From positions 1 to 12,468 of the forward strand of contig JBOGEX010000095.1 of the NCBI GenBank assembly GCA_050741915.1: 12,468 nucleotides of DNA. Reading direction: 5' to 3'. The position numbers were made by a program, and so were the translations under genes. Positions within the stretch are counted from its first letter, which is position 1. The number at the start of each line of letters is the position of its first letter. The stretch is from JACCTH01 sp050741915. GTDB taxonomy: Bacteria; Actinomycetota; Acidimicrobiia; Spongiisociales; ZC4RG35. Shown piece by piece: positions 7,089 through 12,468 of the stretch. The notes beneath the pieces are model-generated. The model was not told where the DNA came from. It was given only the letters and a program-made list of their open reading frames with translations, and ran no database searches.

Positions 7089-8216
7089 CTACCGGTCTTG
7101 CCGTCGAGCGCGCCATGCCCTGCCGACTGTCTCGACTACTTCTACCACTCGATCGACTACACCGGCCTTGTCGATCGATTGCGGAGTGACGAGTTTCGGT
7201 TCCGGCTTGCTTAGGTCGGGACTCATGCCCGTAGGTTCCGCCATTCGCTTCATAAGTTCCGTGACTTCGTCGCTGGACCAACCGAGCTGTTCGAGCGAAA
7301 GGCGGGGGAATTGAATCGAACCCGAGCTCCAAATCCAAAGGATGGCCATTCCGTTGGGCGGCAGACCGACGACTAGGTTTCCTTGCGCGCCGCCTCCGAA
7401 CCGGAACTCGATCAAGCCCTGTTCAGAGAGCGCCTTGAGCCGTTCATGCATGTTCTCCAACGGTCCTAAAGCGTTGGAGTAATCCTCACGAACTTGGTCG
7501 AAGTACGCGTCCAGCGTCCATCGTCGCCTACCAGACCTGGCTGGCGCGCCTGCAGGTTTGTCTCCAGCAATGTCAAGTATGCGCGGCGCGATAATTTCGT
7601 GAAAACCATCCTCCGACCGGTAAAAGCCAACCTCGACCAGATAGATCTCGAAATCCGCGTGGCCGTTGACATATGAGACACTGCGTTTTAGCTGTGGGTG
7701 CGGCTCACCGACAACTATCAGGATCCGGAATCTGCCAGTCTCAAGATTCTCTTTCAGTCCGGCTGAGAAGTCGTCCGGCTCGACGTCGGAGCCCGTGATT
7801 CTTGAGAAGACCGCCGGAAGGTCTAACCCGGCCACCTCGGGTCCGTGGGCGTTCGCCAAGTAGGGACCCACGAGATGATCAATGAACTCATCAATTGGCA
7901 TTCCCTGGAGGTAGGCAGCGTAAGAGAGTGCTTGTGCCAGTACTTCTCGTCGAATCTCCGGATTGCTCCTCAGCTTCACCTCGACGATCGTCAGGCGTCC
8001 TTCGCTGTCAATCCATAACAAATCGGCCGAGCCCGAACCAAGCGGAGCTTCGCGAGCAACGGTTAGCTGCACTGTCGACTCGCTTCCTTGCAGGTCGCCA
8101 AGCGGTATGACTTCGGGCGTCTTGACTAGGAGGGTTCGGAGTTCCTCTTCGTCTCGATATGAAGAGCCGGCAATCTTTACCCAAGGCGCTTGACCGGATC
8201 GATAAAGAAGCAGCAT
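7089..8216 (-). CDS. PD-(D/E)XK nuclease-like protein (NucS/DUF91-like fold)
   Basis: A 375-residue protein. Near the N-terminus DEEELRTLL...PEVIPLGDL resembles the opening helix of NucS/DUF91-type nuclease domains. The active-site pattern follows: D65 in GSADLLWID, then E79-V-K81 in LTIVEVKLRS, and a helix with Q95 and Y99 (AQALSYAAYL), the Q-x3-Y motif seen in RecB/Cas4-like enzymes. All catalytic residues are present, so DNA cleavage or repair-like processing is likely. The second half (about 140-300) has strand-rich segments such as RFRILIVVGEP and DFEIYLVEVGFYR; the C-terminal 100 residues are charged. ATG 8216 is the only usable start before an upstream in-frame stop and lacks a clear ribosome binding site. 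A TACTGT box at 8228-8223 sits where a -10 for a leaderless message would be. It is divergent from the DUF499 operon with 131 bp between, and convergent with the HEPN gene. Confidence 0.75.
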   Translation of the reverse strand: MLLLYRSGQAPWVKIAGSSYRDEEELRTLLVKTPEVIPLGDLQGSESTVQLTVAREAPLGSGSADLLWIDSEGRLTIVEVKLRSNPEIRREVLAQALSYAAYLQGMPIDEFIDHLVGPYLANAHGPEVAGLDLPAVFSRITGSDVEPDDFSAGLKENLETGRFRILIVVGEPHPQLKRSVSYVNGHADFEIYLVEVGFYRSEDGFHEIIAPRILDIAGDKPAGAPARSGRRRWTLDAYFDQVREDYSNALGPLENMHERLKALSEQGLIEFRFGGGAQGNLVVGLPPNGMAILWIWSSGSIQFPRLSLEQLGWSSDEVTELMKRMAEPTGMSPDLSKPEPKLVTPQSIDKAGVVDRVVEVVETVGRAWRARRQDR

Positions 8217-8347
8217 CGCTCGACAGTACCCAGTCTTGAGCCGATGGATGAGTCAGGTACTCCAGGTGGTGCCCAACATTCTGTCCCTCGGGTCTTTTAG
8301 GGTGGCTCTCGCTAGGTCGATAGAAAACCAGAGGAGGACGAACAACG
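8217..8347. promoter_or_regulatory. Divergent intergenic region between nuclease gene and DUF499 operon
   Basis: This 131-bp gap must hold the promoters for both the minus-strand nuclease gene and the plus-strand ATPase operon. I see no strong -35/-10 pair in either direction. At its right end GAGGAGG (8331-8337) is a strong Shine-Dalgarno sequence 10 bases before the DUF499 ATG. The shared region makes joint regulation of the two transcripts possible. Confidence 0.4.
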
Positions 8348-11300
8348 ATGGCCTTGCGGCCGATAACCGAGACGTGTCGCGCTCGGTCAGATGTTTTGGC
8401 AGGGGGACTCACCGACGCCCACTTCGCGGCCCAGCTCGACCAAGTGGTGCGCGACCCAGGCAAGTACAAGGTTTATGGCGACCCCACCGAGTTCTTTGCC
8501 ATCACCTATCCCACCGATGGTCTGAAACGTCTGCTGAGCTCGACCTTCGGACGACTATCCGGGGAGGGAGGCAAAGTCGAGGGGGCTGAACACGGTGTCG
8601 TTCGCTTTCAGACCAGCTTCGGTGGTGGCAAGACCCATGGGCTGATCGCCGCCTACCACCTCGCCAAAGGTGCTCGGCCGCCAGCTATCGGTGAGTTCGT
8701 TGATCCCGATCTCTTACCCGATGACTGCAGAGTGGCCGCGGTGGTGGGCGATGCCCTCGACGCCTCCGGCATGGAAGTCAATGGTCGGATGGTGCACACG
8801 ATGTGGGGAGCCATTGCCGCCCAGCTCGGCGGCCCGGCATGGGAAGCGATCCGGGAACTCGATGAGACTCGCTCGGCGCCTTCCACCAACACTTGGCTCC
8901 AGACCTTCGGGGACGCTCCCACCCTGGTCATCATCGACGAGGTGGCTGCACACATGCGAGCCCTGTCATCGTCCGCTGATCCCGAGCGTCGACGGCAAGC
9001 GCAAGCAATGCCTGTCTTTCTCTTCAGCCTCTTTACGGCCGCCGCCCAAGTCGATACGGCCCGGGTCGTAATCACCCTCGCCACTCAGACGGATGCCTTC
9101 GCCAAGGAGACGGCCGATGTCGAGAAGATGCTCGATACAGACTCTGGTCCAGGCCAGGAGTCCCAATCAGTGATGTCAAGATTCCGCGAGGTCCTGGTTC
9201 CGGCCGAGGATGAGGAGATTGCGGCCATCATTCGGCGGCGGCTTTTTAGCCACATCGACGAGACGGCGGCGATTGAGGCGGCCGATGGGTTCAGGGACTA
9301 CTACTCAGCGCAGGAGAAGGGCGGTCATAGCCTGAACTTCAGCGCCGACACCCACCAAAGAATGGCTGCGTCCTATCCGCTCCATCCCGAGCTGGTGCGG
9401 GTGCTAGACAGCCGTGTCGGGACGATCCCTGCCTTCCAGCGAACCCGGGGCGCTCTCCGCCTTCTCGCCGAGACCGTCTCAGCGCTATGGGAGCGAAAAG
9501 CAGATGCCGTAGTCATCAACGTAGCCGATGTCCCCCTCGACGCCTCACCGGTCGGCAACGCCCTGACCCGGGGCATCGACCGAGAGGCGTTCGCGCAGGT
9601 GATCGCCGCCGATGTCGCCGGCCCAGGGAGTCACGCGGCAGTCGTTGACCAGACTCGCTTTGCCGCCACCAAGCCGTATGCCACCCGCGCCGCTACCACT
9701 GTCTTTCTCCACAGCCTGGAGCAAACGGCATCCCGGGGAGCTACACAAGTCGATGTGTGGCGGGGGACACTAGTACCCGGCGATGATCCAGACCTTATCC
9801 AGGAGGCCCTCACTCAGCTCGATCTCCACGCGTGGCATCTCGACTACGACGGGGCCCGATGGAGATTCGACACCGAGGCCCAGCCTCGCAAGATCGTCGA
9901 GGATGAGAAACTCAGCGTGGCCCCTTCCCTGGTGCGGGAGGAAGTGGACCGTCGCATCGGCCAGATGTTTGCTCCCCAGGGGGCGGTTAAGACCCGGATC
10001 TTTCCCAAAGGCCCGGGAGATGTTGACGACCGATCCGAACTCCAGCTCGCGGTGATCCACTATGACGATCTCGAGGTCACGGCTAGGAACGCCAGCCCTC
10101 CGGCGGACTATCTGATCGACATGCTCGATACCCACGGTGTGGCGGGTTCCAACCGTACATTCCGTAACGGGGTTGCTTTTCTGGTCTCCGACTCTGACCA
10201 AATCGAATCGATGAAAGACGCCGTGCGATGGGACTTGGCGGCCCATCGGGTGAAAAATAACGGTGAGCGGATGAGTTCGTACGCAGAACCGGTGCAGAAC
10301 AAGCTGAAGCAGATCGCCGACAAAGCAGGTCTGGACGCTCGAGTGGCCATTACCCGTTGTTACAGGCACCTTTACTACCCGAAGGCGGACAAGGCCAACC
10401 GTCACTTGCGTCATCACGAACTCTCCCCCACGAGCCAGGGTGACCAGGTGAAGAACCAGACCATCGTGATCCAAGAGGCCCTGCAGAGTCTCGGCAAGAT
10501 TCGCGACACTCCCATCGCCAGCGACTTCCTCGCGAGGATCGCCGGCTTTCCCGCCACCGACCGGGTTTCAACAAGCCAGGCGGTCGAGGGATTCTGGCGA
10601 GACCACAACGCCGAGATTGTCCTCAACCCTGTGCGTCTCACTGAGACAGTGGCTGTTGGCATTCGAAACGGCGAATGGATCTATTACGACAGCGAAGCGG
10701 GCAAGGCATACACCGCCGACACTCCGCCACCTGCCGCCAGGATCTCTACCACCACCTACCTGTACACAAAGGCAAGGGCCGAGGCAGAAGGGCTCCTTCG
10801 GCGCGACCCGACCTGGGCAGACGTGGAGAAGGAGCTGACCAAAGCTAAGGGAGAGTTGGAAGGATCTGAGCTCCGATCCCGTCTAGAGCAAACCCTCGGG
10901 GACGAGCCGACCAAGACCATTCTCACCGAAATTCTAGGTCGCGTCCTCAAGCAGGAACCGGTGCCGATCATCGTCATCGATGGCTCGCCCTCCGCCGACT
11001 CAAAGCCGCTGGCAGCATCAACCATGTCCAAGCTCCCGCTCGAGCGAATCACGATCCTTTCTAGGTCCCGGGCAGAGGAAATCGGTATCGAGGTCACCGC
11101 TCGCCCTACCGGCTTCAAACTCAACGGCGAAGGGTCGGCCGGACCGGTTTTCGGGACCCTTACCGACAAACTGGCCGAACTGGGCACCGGCAAGCGGATC
11201 ACCCGAGTCGCCATATCGAAGACGGTCACGACCGCCAGCACCGCAGAATTGCGGACCCTTCTCTCGGCGGTGCCGATGCTCCCAAAACTCGACTTTGAGA

Positions 11301-11566
11301 TCCGGCTCAATGCCTCGGGGTCGTATCTCGACCTCTCCGGCGAGGTGCAGGTGGCGTACTTAGCCGGCCCCGCCGCCGGTTTCCGCAAAGTGGAGAAGGA
11401 GATCTTCGCTCTGCTGGATCGGGCCGGCGACCTCACGGCCGGGCTCACTCTCACTTGCGCGCTCCTCGACGGGATCGAACCGGGGAGCGAAGCGTGGAAG
11501 ACACTCGCATCGACTATGGCCGATCTCAAACCGGGCGAGATCAGCGTCGAGGTCAGCGGCCAATGA
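8348..11566 (+). CDS. DUF499-family AAA+-like ATPase, phage-defence associated
   Basis: A 1072-residue protein typical in length for DUF499 (COG1483) ATPases. The Walker A is SFGGGKTHGL (K95, T96; the GGGKTH form is characteristic of this family) followed by IAAYHLAKG. The segment VVGDALDASGM...HTMWGAIAAQLG (132-161) is also typical. Walker B is LVIIDEVAAHMR (D197, E198). The C-terminal 200 residues carry no catalytic motif that I recognise. DUF499 ATPases occur in defence islands next to DUF1156 DNA methylases and helicases, and probably power a DNA-acting complex. Here the protein lacks any N-terminal HEPN (Swt1-type) extension, which some relatives have. Its start is supported by GAGGAGG upstream. 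The stop overlaps the next gene as ATGA, so it heads a coupled operon. Confidence 0.9.
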   Translation: MALRPITETCRARSDVLAGGLTDAHFAAQLDQVVRDPGKYKVYGDPTEFFAITYPTDGLKRLLSSTFGRLSGEGGKVEGAEHGVVRFQTSFGGGKTHGLIAAYHLAKGARPPAIGEFVDPDLLPDDCRVAAVVGDALDASGMEVNGRMVHTMWGAIAAQLGGPAWEAIRELDETRSAPSTNTWLQTFGDAPTLVIIDEVAAHMRALSSSADPERRRQAQAMPVFLFSLFTAAAQVDTARVVITLATQTDAFAKETADVEKMLDTDSGPGQESQSVMSRFREVLVPAEDEEIAAIIRRRLFSHIDETAAIEAADGFRDYYSAQEKGGHSLNFSADTHQRMAASYPLHPELVRVLDSRVGTIPAFQRTRGALRLLAETVSALWERKADAVVINVADVPLDASPVGNALTRGIDREAFAQVIAADVAGPGSHAAVVDQTRFAATKPYATRAATTVFLHSLEQTASRGATQVDVWRGTLVPGDDPDLIQEALTQLDLHAWHLDYDGARWRFDTEAQPRKIVEDEKLSVAPSLVREEVDRRIGQMFAPQGAVKTRIFPKGPGDVDDRSELQLAVIHYDDLEVTARNASPPADYLIDMLDTHGVAGSNRTFRNGVAFLVSDSDQIESMKDAVRWDLAAHRVKNNGERMSSYAEPVQNKLKQIADKAGLDARVAITRCYRHLYYPKADKANRHLRHHELSPTSQGDQVKNQTIVIQEALQSLGKIRDTPIASDFLARIAGFPATDRVSTSQAVEGFWRDHNAEIVLNPVRLTETVAVGIRNGEWIYYDSEAGKAYTADTPPPAARISTTTYLYTKARAEAEGLLRRDPTWADVEKELTKAKGELEGSELRSRLEQTLGDEPTKTILTEILGRVLKQEPVPIIVIDGSPSADSKPLAASTMSKLPLERITILSRSRAEEIGIEVTARPTGFKLNGEGSAGPVFGTLTDKLAELGTGKRITRVAISKTVTTASTAELRTLLSAVPMLPKLDFEIRLNASGSYLDLSGEVQVAYLAGPAAGFRKVEKEIFALLDRAGDLTAGLTLTCALLDGIEPGSEAWKTLASTMADLKPGEISVEVSGQ

Positions 11567-11982
11567 AGGGAACTCCGCGCACTTTCGAGTTGGCCATCAC
11601 ACCAACTGCCGATAGCGATTACACCGTCGATCTAATCGTCTCCAGCAACGGACGGCCCGAGAGGCTGACCCGGATGCAAGACCAACACCTACGAAGGATG
11701 CGGTCAACGCTTCTCGCCGCGATTGTTTCCTCGAAGCACGCCCGCACCGCGCTCTCACCTACTCGGCGGGCCCCGATTCGGCTCACCGAGGATGCTGGCG
11801 TGCGCCTCACGCTTTCCGCTCTGGCCACGCGACCGCTCTCGAAACCCTCAAGAGTGGAGGAGGTTCGACAGGCCATCGACGCCATGTCCTCCGAAGAGGC
11901 GCTCTACTGGTACGCCAACTGCACCGGACCCAAAGCAGCCCGGTCTTTGAGGGCGCTGCGGATCATGCTCAGCGAGGAGTGA
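11563..11982 (+). CDS. Small accessory protein of the DUF499/DUF1156 operon (hypothetical)
   Basis: A 139-residue protein starting MKGTPRTFELAITP, with its ATG overlapping the DUF499 stop (ATGA). The N-terminus looks like a beta hairpin (FELAITP, YTVDLIVSS), the middle is basic (ARTALSPTRRAPIRL), and the C-terminus is helical, ending ALYWYANCTGPKAARSLRALRIMLSEE (139). I recall similar short proteins with a YW...LRALR ending between DUF499 and DUF1156 genes, possibly the family called DUF7680, but I cannot verify that name. No catalytic motif is visible; an adaptor role between ATPase and methylase is a guess from position. It ends two bases before the methylase ATG, and its last codons contain the methylase ribosome binding site. 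Confidence 0.8.
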   Translation: MKGTPRTFELAITPTADSDYTVDLIVSSNGRPERLTRMQDQHLRRMRSTLLAAIVSSKHARTALSPTRRAPIRLTEDAGVRLTLSALATRPLSKPSRVEEVRQAIDAMSSEEALYWYANCTGPKAARSLRALRIMLSEE

Positions 11983-11984
11983 CG

Positions 11985-12468
11985 ATGGCTCGACCCGACC
12001 TGCTCATCGAACAGTGGCTGCCCACCAAGGAGCTGGGCATCGAGTCGGTTCGCGAACGTGCGGCTGCCTCAGCCCTGCCCCCGATCTATTTCCTTCACGT
12101 CTGGTGGGCCCGTCGACCACTGGTCGCCAGCACCGGCGCCATCTTGGCGTCGCTGATGCCGGCCTGGACCCCGGACCTGGCCGAGCGCTTCGCCGAACAC
12201 TCCGAGCTCGCGACGAATAAGGACTACAAGCAGTGGTTCCTCCGGCTCTGCGGAATCTTGGGAGATCCGATCGCTGGCCGGATGCGAATCGCTCGGGCAA
12301 ACGAAATCGGCGAACGCCTAACCGACGGTGGCTACGGGTACCGGCAGGCCTACAAGAATTCCCCCACGGTTGCCGATCTCAACCTGTTGCACCGAGTTCT
12401 GGACCTTGTTTGGGGCCGGATTCCCACAGTCGCCGATCCGACTGCTGGAGGTGGGTCGATCCCTTATC
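11985..12468 (+). CDS. DUF1156-type DNA methyltransferase, N-terminal part (cut by window edge)
   Basis: The frame is open from ATG 11985 to the window end, giving 161 codons of a protein that must continue. It starts MARPDLLIEQWLPTKELG, then has the hallmark HVWWARRPLVAST (WWARRPL at 40-46) and GAILASLMP of DUF1156/COG1743 adenine-specific methylases. DPTAGGGSIPY (151-161) is the S-adenosylmethionine-binding motif I. The catalytic (D/N)PPY motif and the zinc ribbon expected in this family lie downstream and cannot be seen. Family members methylate adenine in DNA, probably to mark self in the defence system. The ATG has AGGAG at 11975-11979 with a 5-base spacer, inside the end of the preceding gene. 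It is the third gene of the DUF499 operon. Confidence 0.92.
   Translation, partial: MARPDLLIEQWLPTKELGIESVRERAAASALPPIYFLHVWWARRPLVASTGAILASLMPAWTPDLAERFAEHSELATNKDYKQWFLRLCGILGDPIAGRMRIARANEIGERLTDGGYGYRQAYKNSPTVADLNLLHRVLDLVWGRIPTVADPTAGGGSIPY

Noticed and set aside
7666..7694. TTGACA on the + strand inside the nuclease gene as a promoter
   Set aside because: The -35 match is perfect, but the expected -10 reads TAGCTG and there is no + strand gene to drive.
9770..10474. 234-codon minus-strand ORF
   Set aside because: Lies wholly inside the DUF499 gene on the opposite strand with no recognisable motif; a complementary-strand shadow.
10756..11529. 257-codon minus-strand ORF
   Set aside because: Ser/Arg-rich antisense shadow of the DUF499 C-terminus.
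1..12468. CRISPR arrays, tRNA or rRNA genes, insertion sequences
   Set aside because: No regularly spaced repeats, no tRNA-like cloverleaf or rRNA sequence, and no transposase or integrase motifs were seen on either strand.

Overview
The window is GC-rich throughout, codes densely in G/C-ending codons and uses GTG and TTG starts as well as ATG. Together with the style of its proteins this suggests a high-GC actinobacterium, possibly an environmental lineage such as Acidimicrobiia; the taxon is an inference. The content reads as part of a conjugative or mobilizable element (plasmid or ICE) carrying cargo, followed by the start of a DNA-methyltransferase type defence island.

Left part (about 126-5571, all + strand): a tightly overlapped mobilization and establishment operon. 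It runs from a possible 14-codon leader ORF, through a small zinc-ribbon protein, an ArdC-like antirestriction/metallopeptidase protein with HELAH, a single-stranded DNA-binding protein and a second cysteine-rich zinc-ribbon protein, to a 1097-residue MobF (TrwC/TraI) relaxase-helicase. Each of the first five reading frames overlaps the next by 1 to 11 bases. A near-consensus sigma-70 promoter (TGGACA, 17 bp, TATAAT) lies inside the end of the ArdC-like gene, 54 bp before ssb, and can express ssb, the zinc protein and the relaxase separately. A short hairpin sits just before the relaxase start.

Middle part (5572-8216): an A/T-richer gap of 224 bp with a short direct repeat, then a TTG-started gene whose C-terminus looks like an ApeA-type HEPN RNase domain (R340-x4-H345). 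Convergent to it, 15 bp away, is a PD-(D/E)XK nuclease-like gene with D65, E79, K81 and a Q-x3-Y motif. Both look like nuclease cargo.

Right part (8217-12468): a three-gene + strand operon made of a DUF499-family P-loop ATPase (1072 aa), an overlapping 139-aa conserved-looking small protein, and the first 161 codons of a DUF1156-type DNA methyltransferase (WWARRPL and DPTAGGGS motifs), cut by the window edge. DUF499 ATPases and DUF1156 methylases are known partners in phage-defence islands, usually with a helicase, which would lie beyond the window.

Taken together, an element that spreads by conjugation carries an antirestriction protein for entry and a methylase/ATPase defence operon plus two nuclease-like genes. 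Whether the HEPN gene, the PD-(D/E)XK gene and the DUF499 operon form one system or are separate neighbours cannot be decided from this sequence.
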